Below, piece after piece: positions 48,544-60,794 of a stretch of DNA of 64,000 nt; the first letter of the stretch is position 1; each line of letters starts with the position of its first letter. Position numbers and translations under genes: made by a program. The DNA comes from Allolobophora icterica (Eukaryota > Annelida > Clitellata > Crassiclitellata > Lumbricidae): assembly GCA_963556255.1 (NCBI GenBank), contig OY744607.1, positions 3,774,383-3,838,382 on the forward strand. The letters are read 5' to 3'. The notes beneath the pieces are model-generated. The model saw only the letters and a program-made list of their open reading frames with translations, had not been told where the DNA came from and did no database searches.

Positions 48544-49596
48544 CATGGGCGGCGATCTAGGGGCACGGGGGGAAATGTCCCCCCACCTATAAGAGTGGGG
48601 GGACACTCCATGCATTTGTCCCCCTCCCACATTTTGAAGAAACACCAAAAAGGCGGAGAAATGTAATTGCACGTGAGGGTTTTGGCAGCGTTTTTTGACC
48701 AGACGAGGTAAAAAAATAAATTTTTTGAGCAGAAGTGTCCCCCATAATCCCAAAATTATGAGAAAGAAGAAGGAATTCGTGAAAAATGTAAAAAAAAATT
48801 TAGACGAAGAAATCATAAGAAAAAGGGTTATTGCCGGGAGACGGGAAAAAGGTGTAAAACGTGGCGAATGACTAAAAAAAGGTCATCAACTTTTTTTCGA
48901 GATGAAATCGATATTTTTGCGGAGATGAATTGGCGAAAATGAAAGTGGGGAAAAAGTAAAAAGTGAAGAAGTGGGGAAAAAAGAGGACAGTGTAAGGAAA
49001 AGTTGTAAAGAGAGGTGAAGGACTAAAAAAAGGTCATCAACTTTTTTCCAAAACCGGTCGTCGACGAGATCGTCGCCGACTTTGCCCCTCCCCCCCACCT
49101 CTCAGACAAGATCGCCGCCACCAGTGGTGTAGTCCTAAAAAATGAAGTGGGGGAACGCCTGGAAATTGAAGTAGCAACTGTAGCAAAAAGTGCAATCTTG
49201 CAAGAATTTTGCATAGTGTGAGCGCTGCTATTTTTGAAACTGTTGAATGTAAAAAAATAACAAAAAAATTAATAAATGTAATTATGTAAATTTATACATA
49301 GGAATTTGTTATTTGTAACATATTGTATTCAAGTATTCAAACAGTTTCCATACCTGTACAGATAGTACAGGTTTAATGCTAAAGTACAGTGACTGTCAGT
49401 CTGTCAGTGAGTCAGTAGCTACAGTCAGACTGCCAGTAAGTAAGCAGTTGAAACTGTGAGTCTTGAAGTCTTCTTTGTTCATTTATTTCAGCAGAAATGC
49501 TGCAAAATAGTGAGGGATCTCGTTCCCTCCCTGGAAAAAAGTGCGGGAACGGCGTTCCCCCGCGTTCCCGCCCCACTACACCACTGGCCGCCACTG
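48544..49596. mobile_element. hAT-type element (C-rich family, copy 3), interrupted
   Basis: Starts CATGGGCGGCGATC and ends GATCGCCGCCAC + TG once the nested insertion 49122-49586 and one copy of its duplication are removed. The interior matches copies 1 and 2 (AAGGCGGAGAAATGTAATTG). The flanking 8-mers do not match clearly, so the outer boundary or history is uncertain. Confidence 0.7.
49122..49586. mobile_element. hAT-type non-autonomous element (465 bp), nested in another hAT terminus
   Basis: Exact 8-bp duplication GCCGCCAC at 49114-49121 and 49587-49594. Inverted ends CAGTGGTGTAGT at both termini. The duplication lies inside the right terminal repeat of the element starting at 48544. 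Confidence 0.95.
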
Positions 49597-49856
49597 AGGC
49601 TATGAACGCATTCCAGATAACTTTGGAATTGGAACCAGTCTACACAATTTAAAATCGTAGCCTAATTATTTCTTTATTTCGTAGGCTAAGTTCCGGTAAT
49701 CAAAAGTGATTAAAGGATAAGCTGTCTGTTTTTAAAAATCGTTATTATTACGAAATAAGTTTAAGAAATAACTTAAAATAAGCTGGGATTAGAAGACTTA
49801 GTCGGCTGCAGGACAAGATCATGATGAGTCGACAACCTATAAAACGTCAGTCTAAA

Positions 49857-50175
49857 TCATAGGCGTAGCCAGTTTAAGGCGAGATGAGGCAACTTCGATC
49901 CTCTTGTTACATGCCCAAACCATGTCAGTCTTCTCTTTCTGAGCTTCTCTACCAGTGTTTCTCTCTGTCCCAACTCCTTCCGGATTACCTCATTTCGAAT
50001 TCTGTCTCGTTTGGTCCTCCCTGATAATCTTCTTAGCCATCCAATTCTGCGGACTACAGGTTGAGAACCGCTGATATATAAGGTCTCTGCTCTAGGGGAG
50101 AATGGAACCCCGACACTCAGTCTGAGAGCGATGAGGGCTCTCGAGCTATCGGCTGTCACAGAGCTATGTAATTTT
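49857..50175 (-). pseudogene. Decayed LINE reverse-transcriptase C-terminal fragment
   Basis: Reads GWLRRLSGRTKRDRIRNEV, KELGQRETLVEKLRKRRL and TWFGHVTR on the minus strand. This is the conserved tail downstream of the reverse transcriptase in many invertebrate non-LTR elements. No polymerase motif remains; truncated on both sides. Confidence 0.75.
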
Positions 50176-50928
50176 GAAAAATTGTAAGGTAAGGTCCGGC
50201 ATAGGGAATTCGCAGAAATATTTTCTGCCTCGTATAAAATTATCATTATTATTATAATTATTATTCAAGTGGTTAATTATATCGTCACTATAATTATTGT
50301 TGTTGTAATTATTGCTGCAGCAGGCCTATAAGAATAAAGTCTATCGTTTATAAATTACGCCATAAATTATAAGATTCTCACGGGCGTAGGCGGTAATAAT
50401 ACGATGACGTCATTATCGACTGATGATAATCTTCTCCGGTGACGTAGGCCTAATCGTCATTGTCGAAGAAGAACTTAAGATGTCCGTCCGCTTCGGTTTG
50501 CGTATTTTGGATATTTCTCTCTGCGAGTTTCGCTTACGATTCGTTGTCCAGACAGCATTCTGCATGTGGTGGTGGGAGAGTTTGAATTTCTTGTAGAATT
50601 GGTTGAGGAAAAGTAAGGTAAATTACATTAAAGTGTAATGTGATTAAGTAGTTTGGTAACGCAAGTTTGGTGACACAACGAGACTATGGTAAGGTCGGAT
50701 CACGCTAGGTAACGAGTTTATGCTAAGTTAGGTTTATGAAATTGCGATTTGTTAAGATAAGATAAAAAGGAAGATAATGATGCTTTGGTCAGGTAAACCG
50801 ATGTAGGGAGAAATAATATGGTCATGGTACAGTAAAGTAATGAAATTAAGGCAATGAGAGGACGTATTATCAGGTAAGATAGTTATAACTTGAACGGCTA
50901 AGAAAATGAGGTCGCTAACAATTCGTAC
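50176..50928. other. No gene recognised; possible exon-like ATG near 50479
   Basis: AT-rich start, then a GC-richer patch (50400-50600). An ATG near 50479 opens only 38 codons (MSVRFGLRILDISLCEFR...) with no family match. The block could be a promoter or a non-coding first exon. Confidence 0.25.
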
Positions 50929-51176
50929 ATGGTTTCCTTTCGTTTTTTAAATTCTTTTCTTCATTCATTTCATCCTTCTCCCTTTCCTCCTCTTTGCCTT
51001 CTTGTTCCTCTTGTCCTTCTGAATTTATTTTTCTTCTCTAACTTACCTGCCTTAGTTTTGTATACATTAAATTATATCCATCATGAAGTGCTTGGTTTTG
51101 ATGACAGACATGAGTATTCCCAGACCGGATATGTCGATCTAGCAGTGTTTAATCAAGACGCCTTTCGGGGGGTTCC

Positions 51177-51425
51177 CCCATCCATCAATCCATCCATCCA
51201 TCCATCCATCCATCCATCCATCCATCCATCCATCCATCCATCCATCCATCCATCCATCCATCCATCCATCCATCCATCCATCCATCCATCCATCCATCCA
51301 TCCATCCATCTTTCCATCCATCCATCCATCCATCCATCCATCTATCCATCCATCCATCCATCTTTCCATCCATCCATCCATCCATCCATTTATCCATCCA
51401 TTCATCCCTCCGTCCATCCATCCAT
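51177..51425. repeat. (CCAT)n microsatellite
   Basis: About 60 CCAT units with a few interruptions. Both strands read as spurious MDGWMDGW or IHPSIHPS frames. Confidence 0.97.
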
Positions 51426-52215
51426 CCGTTTCTTCATGCTCGTTTTCTTTCTATCGTTTGTCTTTCGTTCATTCATTATTTATTCCATTCACTCACTAAT
51501 GCTATCTAATCGTTCTTGCGTTCGTTCGTTCATTCAATCTTTCATTACAACCAACTAAAACACTGATCATTTTAGGTTGCCTACAAAAGACTTCGAGATC
51601 TGTTGCCAACCTTATGACGTCCTCAACTTACATTAACAAAGCCGAAGTAAAGCCTACATTATGACGGTTACCGTAAATGAGGCTCAAATCAGAAATCGAG
51701 ATCCATGCGATTGCGACAGAATTGACCTCAAGAGACTTGCCAATGCCATAAATTCGAATCAATGCAGATATGAAATCCATTTTCACGACGATGTAAATGA
51801 CCTCACGAAGGTTACCATAAGTGAGATTCAACGCAGAAATCGAAATCAACTTAACTACGAAGTTAATTACTCCAAGATTGTCCCCATTTAAATGAGATGC
51901 AGCCCAGAAACTAAACCTCTTTTAATTGCGAGGTAATTAAACGACCTCAAAAGAGTTCCTATAAATGCGACTCAACCCGGAAACCAAACCTCATTTGACT
52001 TTGAAGTAGTAATCTCAAGAGGGTTGTCATAAGGATGACTCAACACCACAAAGGGAACTGCATCAATCAGCGAAGGAAATTACCTGAAGATGGTTGCCAT
52101 CACTACTGTGTTTCTACAGGTAGCCTACTGGGTGGCTGACTGAAGATTCTGCCCTTTGGAGAGATGGATCGATCCTGATGAAGGTTACGGTTGCACTATG
52201 GCTCTGTGTAGTCGA

Positions 52216-52344
52216 GATGGTGTTTGTATGTGTATGTGTGCATGTGTGTATGTGTGTGTATGTGTGTGTGTGCGTGTGTGTATGTGTGTGTCTTTGTGTG
52301 TGTGTGTGTTTGTGTGTGTGCGTGTGTGTTTGTGTGTGTGTGTT

Positions 52345-52397
<53 letters not shown>

Positions 52398-52442
52398 GCG
52401 TGTGTGTGTGCGTGTGTGTGTGTGTGTGTGTAGGTGTGTTTG

Positions 52443-52528
<86 letters not shown>
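52216..52528. repeat. (GT)n microsatellite
   Basis: GT array with scattered interruptions, becoming pure from about 52447. Source of the spurious Cys/Val and Thr/His frames. Confidence 0.97.
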
Positions 52529-52529
<1 letters not shown>

Positions 52530-54120
52530 TTGTGGACCTGCTGGGCCTCTGGCGTGGCTTAAAATCCCGTAAGCCCTTTGTTTGGCAGGTGGGCCCCTGG
52601 CGTGGCGTGAAACCCCGTAAGCCCGTCGGTTGTCGGTTGCTTGTGTTGTGTATTTTGTCGTTGTCCTGGAGATGAGCCGAGGGATAAGAAGGAGGATGAG
52701 AGAAGACTAGATTAGAAGGAAGAAGAGATGGAAGTGGAATTGAGGTGGACGTGGGATCAGCGCCTGCAATACTCAGAAATGTAAGCTGCACACTCTTCCT
52801 CAAACTGTCGTTAAGGGAATCTGAGGAAGCGCCTATAGGGGGATCTGTGCGGAGCCTCGACATAACTGGATACTTTTCGCAAGGCCGAAAACCAACTCTT
52901 AACCGTCAGGATTCCAGACGCCCATCAGGCCCCATCTATGGTAGGCGGAGTGCCATGCTCACCAGCTGTTTTCGATTCTACTTGGGCAAAGTTCATCAAA
53001 CAGTTTTTTAAACTTTGTTGGTATAAAAAGTCATCGCGACATGTCAATATGATGAACTTGATGAACTGCATTTCAGATTGAACTACTAGAAATTAGCGCA
53101 TTAATTATTTCATTTCTCATGATCAAAAATTTATGTTTTACGATGTTCCGAGTGTTTGTTCAAGTTATCGGAGAAAAGTTAAATCGCAGTTATTTGGTAA
53201 ACTTTCGCAATATCAGCACTGCAGTGCAATATCGGTTACTTCAATAGGCCTATCTAGACGGGCGTCTAATGTCTCTATAGTTCTTAGGCCTACAGTTCAT
53301 GAAAGCCTAAATTACATACACTCTTAAATTTTACTGTTTTCAACAAAAGTTCCTGTAGTTGACATCTTCGATGTCTTCGTCAAATCGAAACTCGGAAACC
53401 GCGATTAAAACAACAAGTAAAATATTAAGTGAACAAAATCGCTAGCATTCCATATAGCTTAGCGACTGGTTTAGGGTGACACCTTTAGGCGGGGTGACAC
53501 CAAAATGACAAAATGACTCTACAAAATATTTGTGCAGCGTTTCAGCAGACATTTACTATTTTTAAATGAACAACAACAGATCTGATAACAGCAAAAACCT
53601 TTTCCGTATACGCCCAGCTTACATGTGCTGTGTCAGTGTCAATTTATACCTAAAGCTGAAACTCTATGCTAGGCCTAATTCACTTTTTTACCCTTCAAGT
53701 GCGCTCCGGTCAGTGCCGTCATCATAATTATGTGCAGTTTGTGGGGGGGGGGGTAACAGAGATATCCGTACCCCCACTTTTTGAGCAATGCCAATCAATA
53801 TTTTATTATTGTGCCTTCCCAGAGATCGCAGTCTCCGCCTAATTGCTTCGTGTATGTAAGAAATTGGTACGCCCTCCCTTTTTAGACCACAGTTAAGCCC
53901 CGGCTGACCGGCGTAAAGGCAAGAGCAGTTTCACGGTAACATAACAGCATAACCCAAAGATTTTCTCTTTTGATGCATTCTAAGGCTTGGGTCTTCAGGC
54001 TGGGTTTCGATATAGAACTTCAATCTTCAAAGAGGGTGGGTGGGTGGATGAATGAATAAATGGCTTCCTGGGTGAATGCATGTAAGGGTAGATGGATGAA
54101 TACATGAATGAATGACTTGA
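52530..54120. other. No gene recognised
   Basis: Unique-looking DNA with a partial duplication at 52545-52625 (CTGGGCCTCTGGCGTGGC and GTGGGCCCCTGGCGTGGC) and TAGGCCTA-type 8-mers. Open frames are short and unconvincing. Confidence 0.4.
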
Positions 54121-54130
54121 TGGGTGGATA

Positions 54131-54348
54131 AATGGATGGATGGATGGATGGATGGATGGATGGATGGATGGATGGATGGATGGATGGATGGATGGATGGA
54201 TGGATGGATGGATGGATGGATGGATGGATGGATGGATGGATGGATGGATGGATGGATGGATGGATGGATGGATGGATGGATGGATGGATGGATGGATGGA
54301 TGGATGGATGGATGGATGGATGGATGGATGGATGGATGGATGGATGGA
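54131..54348. repeat. (ATGG)n microsatellite
   Basis: About 54 near-perfect ATGG units, with degenerate ATGAATGG on both sides. Confidence 0.97.
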
Positions 54349-55494
54349 GCTTCAGTTCACTTTTGATCTTAGGTTACTTCGATGGACTTAAATGGATGAA
54401 TCGATGAATGGAGGGATGGATGATGGATGAATACAGGACAGAGAAACCAGTTTATTGGTGCGTGGGCGAATGGATGAATGAATAATGGGGGTGCATGGGT
54501 GGATGGATGGTGGTAGGGCCCATGGGTGGGTGGATAGCATACGTGTAGCCAGTATGAGGTAACTTGCATTTTTATATACTGGAACTTCGATTGACCAATG
54601 ACAAGGATTTTGCCATGGTCTGTGAAGCTTAATTGTTAACAACAAAATGATCGACATTTCAAGATGAAATACATGGGTTACACCGTCACAGGTCTTCAAA
54701 CTACACTAAATTGTACGTACGAGCGATTGAGATTTCAAAATTTCCGTGGTTATACGGTACCCTGCACCCAAGTACTCCCTTCCCAAATCCCACTACACCT
54801 CCCCAAATCCCACTATATATTGCTAAATACACCGCAAAAACATTGCGTAGAACATATCCCTCTGTCCCACAGGGTTAACGACCGTGCTTTGTACGTACGA
54901 CGGAGCGTCGACCGCTAAGCAATAAAAACATACTCGTAATCGTCACCTTTTAACACTTTAACTGCATTGGTATGATTGGTTTCCCAGTCACTTTCAGTAC
55001 ACGCTCGTCGGTCAAGTGTTAAACAGTGGCTATAAAACCGATTAGCGCCTACTCTAAAGTCTGTAGGGCTGTTGTAGATGAGAAACCCAAACAGAATTTT
55101 TCTGCTTTAACACTATGAAGCTTTTATATCAATGATAAACTCGAGATAGGTAATTAATTAACTAGTTATATGGTAATTACAGGCAATTTTTATCGGATAT
55201 TTTTATTTGGCGCATCGAGCCGTCGTGTTGTCGTCAATTTCATAACCATACATCAACACCCAAGCCAAACGAGCAGCCTTTCACGTGGCTGATTAAGTTT
55301 ATAATAGTAGTGGCCCCATATAAATCATACGTGTTGTTATGAAAAAGTTAGAGTACTCTGATATGCAAATACGATATATTGCAAAACAAAAGCATTCATG
55401 TTGCGCCTTTGTTTCTCTCTCGCCAGAGCGATATGTAGGCCTATGTTGCATGCGAAATTATGTTACAATTAGTGAGAACGACACTTAATTACAT

Positions 55495-55700
55495 TTGTAA
55501 TCGTAATCGTGAACTCCAGGATTCTAAGGCGCTACTCTGAAGTTAAGCACTGGGCACCAGCTTATTCACGAGCGCTGTGATCTATAGGTAGGGGAGAGTT
55601 TCCCTTAGGTAGTCCATCTATGGCAACTCTCCCCTATGGTTTTGGCGGGTCATCGGTTGACCTTGTGCATTATACACCGGCGCTATAGAAGTTGTAAAAT
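55495..55700. repeat. SINE-like fragments (families 3 and 4)
   Basis: GTAATCGTAATCGTGAACTC and GGGCACCAGCTTATTCACGA (family 3), followed by CTTGTGCATTATACACCGGC and TATAGAAGTTG (family 4). Confidence 0.65.
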
Positions 55701-55869
55701 TAAAGTCAAAATCCTCGAACAACATGCACTTCCGGTAGACTTCTATGAATCTTAAGTGATAAGTTGTTCTAAAGTTGTGAAGTGTTTATTTATTTTAATA
55801 GGCCTATACGCGCATTATTACGCGATATTAAGTCCAGGCTGGCCATGGGTAAGTACTTATGGCAGTCAT

Positions 55870-56389
55870 GGTGAGGCAGTCATGGTGAGGCTCATGAAGG
55901 TCTGGAAAAACAAATCCATCAGTACCCAAACCAAGCTCCGCTTGATGAAATCCCTGGTGTGGTCAGTCGCAACTTATGGTTGTGAATCATGGACACTAAA
56001 AAAGCTGAGGAAGAGCAAATTCAAATTTTTGAGAATAAATGCATTCGAAAGCTTTTGCACATCTCTTGGACGCTCAAGCTTACTACAGAGCAAGTTTATC
56101 GGCTTGCTAGAACTTCCCCCCAACTCTTGGGTTCCGTCAAGGCTCGCAAACTCTCCTATTTCGGTCATATCATCAGGCTCCCTCAGGATTCATTAGAAAA
56201 TGCCATCATGCTGGGTCACGTTGAAGGATATCGACGCCGTGGAAGACCACGAATTAACTGGATAGACAACATTCTTTCCTGGTCCCATCTTTCTGGATCT
56301 TATCTTCTCGCTGCTGCACGCAACAGGCGCCAGTGGAGAACCCTAGTCCATGCATGTGACCAACCGTCGCGCAGCGACGTCGGTGTTTG
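55870..56389 (+). pseudogene. Decayed LINE reverse-transcriptase C-terminal fragment, frameshifted
   Basis: Frame 1 carries KLRLMKSLVWSVATYGCESW. After a frameshift in the A run at 55998-56003, frame 2 carries EEEQIQIFENKCIRKLL, KLSYFGHIIRLPQD and YRRRGRPRINWIDNI. These are the conserved post-polymerase motifs of invertebrate non-LTR retrotransposons. No endonuclease or polymerase core is present; a 5'-truncated dead copy. Confidence 0.88.
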
Positions 56390-56794
56390 ACATAACATGA
56401 CATACGCGCATCTAGGGCCTACATTATTGAAATAGTCCTGTGTCGAATTAGGTGTCAAAGACCGGCGTAATATTGGAAGTTTTTTTCGATATAGGCCCTA
56501 TAGAGAATAACAAAAATTATCATTTGCGTCACTTAGGCCTAGACGTAGGCCTAGTCCTGTTCAGACCACGCTAATAGGTGCCACCTACAGCGGGTGGCGT
56601 CGTATGGAGTCACATGATCGCACGCGTTCAGGATGCCTGCACCTACAAGTCCTACATGTATAGGTACGAGAAAACTAGACCTGTACTTACGTCTGTAATC
56701 AATTTTGTAATGTAATGTCACGCAGTGTAATGTAGACCTGCAATGTAACTAAGTCTTCGAATCTCTCAGCGCCATGCGATATCCGAAAAAGAAC

Positions 56795-57125
56795 AAGAAC
56801 AAGAAGAACAAGAAGAACAAGAACAAGGACAACAAGAAGAACAAAAACAAGGACAACAGGAAGAACAGGACCAAGAAGAACTAGAACAAGAAGATCAAGC
56901 AGAGGCGTCTACACCATAGAAACCTTGGAGCAAATGCTCCATCCGTGCACGAAATAGGAGGGGAATGTGTGTGCCACCATTTTAGGGGGGAAGGGGAAGG
57001 GCGGAAGAAGAGGGGGAAGGGGAAGTTACTCCAATGACTTAGAGGGGATGGACGCCCCTGAGAACAAGAACAAGAAGAACAAGAACAAGAAGAACAAGAA
57101 CAAGAAGAGCAAGAACAAGCAGAGC
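56795..57125. repeat. (AAGAAC)n-rich tract
   Basis: Two blocks of AAGAACAAGAACAAG-type repeat (56795-56905 and 57058-57125). Confidence 0.85.
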
Positions 57126-57127
57126 AG

Positions 57128-57300
57128 TTCCTTAGAGCCAGCCATTGATATGAAATATTAGCGACTTCATTTTATAAGCCTCGGCATATGAAGCACTCCA
57201 TGGCCAGTCCTCACCCGCGACCGCCGTCACATCTTCCCACTGACAGTGTACGGTCGATGCACTCATTAGCGCCGAGTTGGCTAGGTGACTACAGACTTAT
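57128..57300. repeat. tRNA-derived SINE copy (family 1), truncated
   Basis: TCCTTAGAGCCAGCC, TATTAGCGACTTCATTTTAT, CATCTTCCCACTGACAGTGT and GCCGAGTTGGCTAGG; the tRNA-like end is missing. Confidence 0.65.
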
Positions 57301-57344
57301 GATATTTCACCAAAACTATATCTCCTATCGTAGGCCAAATCATA

Positions 57345-57420
57345 ATCACGTAATTTCTAAAGCGCTATTAAAAGCTAAGCGCAGGGCACCAGCTTACTCA
57401 CGAGCGCTGCGTCTTATAAG
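57345..57420. repeat. SINE-like fragment (family 3)
   Basis: AATTTCTAAAGCGCTATTAA and AGCGCAGGGCACCAGCTTAC. Confidence 0.65.
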
Positions 57421-57722
57421 TTTAGTACTGTATGTGCTATTCGGAAGCGTCATTTGTACGTCGGGTCCCCATGCTGGTAATCAATGAGATATAATATAAG
57501 AGTTTATAATATACCTCTATGCTGGTAATGGTAATTGTAATTGCCAATTTTTATAACGCCACTTAATTCAGGAGAGACTCGTCGTATTGGCTTGAGACGT
57601 CCAGCCTGTTTTATAGCGTTGTTGTTAAGGATGTTTGCTGTTGAGAATGCACCTTATACATACAGTACGGTTGTATTTTTTGGAGGTACATACGCCCTCG
57701 CGTTCAAAGTCGGGTATGTTGC

Positions 57723-57865
<143 letters not shown>

Positions 57866-58233
57866 GGTTGCATAGGATTCACCTGTCACACTGAGCCTCA
57901 GTAGAGGTTTTACCGCCATATCAGATATAATTATTCCGAACCGCTTCGTTTCGCCTGAGCCCAAAAAAATCGCTATGGCTCACCTGTTAAACGGCCGCTT
58001 TGTCATAGGCCTGAGCTGTTCAGCAGCCCGTGGCCGGATAGGCCTAATCGTAGGCTGCAAGGCTACGCCTTTTTATTGCCCTGGTAGTCGTGGGCTTGAG
58101 ACCGGGCTGCGATGACTGTTTAACCCTGGCCTTGAACGGTGGCAGCCATAGACATAGGCCCTACCCCGCGTCCGCAGTCTGTGTTGGACATTATCATTTT
58201 CATATTCGAAGGGAGACGGACGATCGAGACAAT

Positions 58234-58276
58234 ATGGCGAAGACGCTACTCGCTTTTCTTTGCATCGTCTTGACAG
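58234..58276 (+). CDS. First coding exon of a secreted or membrane protein (partial gene)
   Basis: ATG with good context (GACAATATGG) followed by MAKTLLAFLCIVLTG: one Lys and then a hydrophobic stretch, a standard signal peptide, running into a consensus donor ACAG|GTAAGC (exon ends in phase 1). The upstream 200 bp is relatively GC-rich and could be the promoter and 5'UTR. I found no further exon before 64000, so the family is unknown; the rest may lie in the large repeat-rich downstream region or beyond the window. Confidence 0.6.
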
Positions 58277-58689
58277 GTAAGCACCAGACGCTCTTTGATC
58301 TTGCCGACGTCGATCGCAATTAAAAGGGCTCTAAGACCGGCGGCGGCTTTAGTCTTAGGGTCTTTCTTTCTGGTCTGTCACGCTCCGACTACCCGCAGTG
58401 CTAATGCATGGCGTCACTTTGTGTAAGCGCTATGTGGGACGGTTTTCGGGATAACGCTGGTTGCCATAATCTGCAGCTGGTTTAACCCTATTTCAAGGAA
58501 AAATTCCTGATCCCGAAAATGTAATTTTACCGGAGTATTTCAGATTTTTAGTAAATAATGTGAAATTGTAACAGGAAACAATGCCCGTTGAGTTGTAGTT
58601 AACGACTGCAGGTATAGGAACTAGTGTGGTTAAACCAGGTCTATATTGAATTGGTTTAAAAAGTGGTTATCATGCAGTCAAATACACCT

Positions 58690-58870
58690 AATCGTAATCT
58701 CCGAACTTCTAAAGCGCCACTCTAAGACCAAGCGCAGGGCACCAGCCTATTCACGAGCGCTGCGTAAAATCAGAGGAGGTTTTCAAAAGAGTAGCCCAGA
58801 GGAGGTCCGAGTCCGGTTACCAGAAGGTTCATATCAAGAGAGGAGGCACCTAGCTTACATAACCTCCCAG
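58690..58870. repeat. SINE-like copy (family 3)
   Basis: CGTAATCTCCGAACTTCTAA, AGCGCAGGGCACCAGCCTAT and TCACGAGCGCTGCG, with a tail containing AGAGGAGGTTTTCAAAAGAG. Confidence 0.65.
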
Positions 58871-59202
58871 TAAACTGTTTTTGTTTTGATTAGGGCTTAA
58901 CCAACTTTTTAGATCGTCTAACTTCGACACTCTGTGGTTCTTCTGTTTCATATGAGTTAGCTATATAACCTACTTCAAGTATACATAATGTTAAAGTAAG
59001 TTAATTAACTGTCGTGGGTGTCCGGAGGGGTAAGGGGGCATTTGCCTCCTGGATCTTGAAAATATTTTACAAAAATAAAATCTTGATTATTATGATTATT
59101 TCAACAGTCCCAACACGATTTCCAATGCTGAAAAACACTTAATTATCACGGAAACAGCCAACGGGCGGAAGGAAATGAGTTCTGCAAACGATGAGTTTTT
59201 AG

Positions 59203-59765
59203 CAGTGATGGGCAATAAACTATTTTTTTTAGTTAAACTAAAACTACTTTCCAACTAAAAAATATAGTTTAGGCCTAACCAAAGTTGGCAACTAATTTTG
59301 GAAATTAGGTAACTAAACTAATGAAAAGTAATTAAACTTTTTCCAACTTTTTACGACAAACATTTTCACAATAACAGAGGGTAGGCCTAAGTGAACTGTA
59401 ATAGGCCTAATGCAGAGCGTCAATGACAATTTCACCTTCAAACTATGCAATGTGCAGGCCTACTGTTCTAGCATACGATTACAGGAACATACTGTAAGTA
59501 GGCCCTAGTGAATGAATTTGAAAGCACAGGCTGTTAATGCTAAAACCATGCAGTGTTACTCAATAAGTTTCATGTTGAGTTGTTGATAGTGTTCAATGTT
59601 CATTGCGGAGAATAGTTGCGTATTGCTGATTTTTTAGTTAAACTGTTTAGTTAGCAACAAATTTTTTTTAGTTAAACTATGGTTTTAACTAAACTAAAAC
59701 TTAAACTAAATTTTTTTAGTTAAACTTAAAGTTAGCAACTTTTTAGTTAACTATGGCCATCACTG
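59203..59765. mobile_element. hAT-type non-autonomous element (563 bp)
   Basis: Exact 8-bp duplication GTTTTTAG at 59195-59202 and 59766-59773. Ends CAGTGATGGGCAATAAAC and (reverse) CAGTGATGGCCATAGTTAA. Sub-terminal DNA is packed with TTTAGTTAAACT motifs in both orientations. Confidence 0.95.
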
Positions 59766-60349
59766 GTTTTTAGTCAAGGTCTAAAAGTCAGAACAGCCTT
59801 TCAGAGCGAACTTTTGCCGAAAGAGAGTTCCGTAGTCTAGGACGAGAAGTTTCGACGACCCTAGTCTTTCTTAGGACCCCCACAGTTAAGTCATCATTGC
59901 ACACCCAAAGGGGTCGTTTCCAACCCTTTCAGTTGTGCCAGTGTGATTTCGCATTATTTGGCACTGGCAAAGAGAAGAAATTATGTTAGCATAAATTTCT
60001 TACTTACTCGCTTACTTGTTTATGTTATAGCGCTACACAAACGTGGCTGCATATTAATAGCTCTGACTCACTTCCAACTGCTAACCGATTTCTTTAGAAT
60101 AAGATCAGTCTTCAATCTTCACGCTTCTTAACATTTACAACCACTACAGAGCAGCCAACAATATTGCCAATAGTATTATTATCCACTTAAACTTCAATGG
60201 CTTACGTAAGCTAGGCTGAGAGAGTGATGGACAGATCGAAAGAGACAGGTAGACGGACAGAGGAGAGTTACACAGACAGACACAGTGAGGACTGTAAACA
60301 GCCACAGGGACAGAAAGACACACATACAGACCGAGATGCATACATAGGC

Positions 60350-60500
60350 TACATGCATACACACATACATACATGCCCACACATACATACATACATACAT
60401 ACATACATACATACATACATACATACATACATACATACATACATACATACATACATACATACATACATACATGCACACACATACATACATACATGCATGA
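60350..60500. repeat. (CATA)n microsatellite
   Basis: Near-perfect CATA array with a few interruptions. Confidence 0.95.
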
Positions 60501-60794
60501 CTAACCTCGCATCTGGTTCACATTTTGGTGTGACCTTATGCTTGTTATAAATGTTTGCAGTAGGCCTAATAATAACAACAATAATTGTTGTTTACAATTT
60601 TATAAACAATAAAATAATAATAATAAATACATACATGTAAATTGTGTACATACATACCAGTGATACCACACCCACATACAAAGGAAGACGGACAAACATA
60701 TATATATATAGCCTATATATGTATGTATATGCATATATACATTATATATATATATATATATTACCGTTTACACGTATAACAGCCTTTACAGTAT

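Noticed and set aside
51139..51558. Long open frames reading IHPSIHPS or MDGWMDGW
   Set aside because: They are translations of a (CCAT)n array, open in several frames on both strands; the same applies to 54124-54407.
52114..52863. A 249-codon minus-strand frame rich in Thr/His and plus-strand Cys/Val frames
   Set aside because: Produced by the (GT)n/(CA)n microsatellite; no unique domain and no start context.
60144..60550. Frames reading MYVCMYVC or IHTYIHTY (also 27425, 41804, 43663 and 62200)
   Set aside because: CATA/TATG microsatellite translations.
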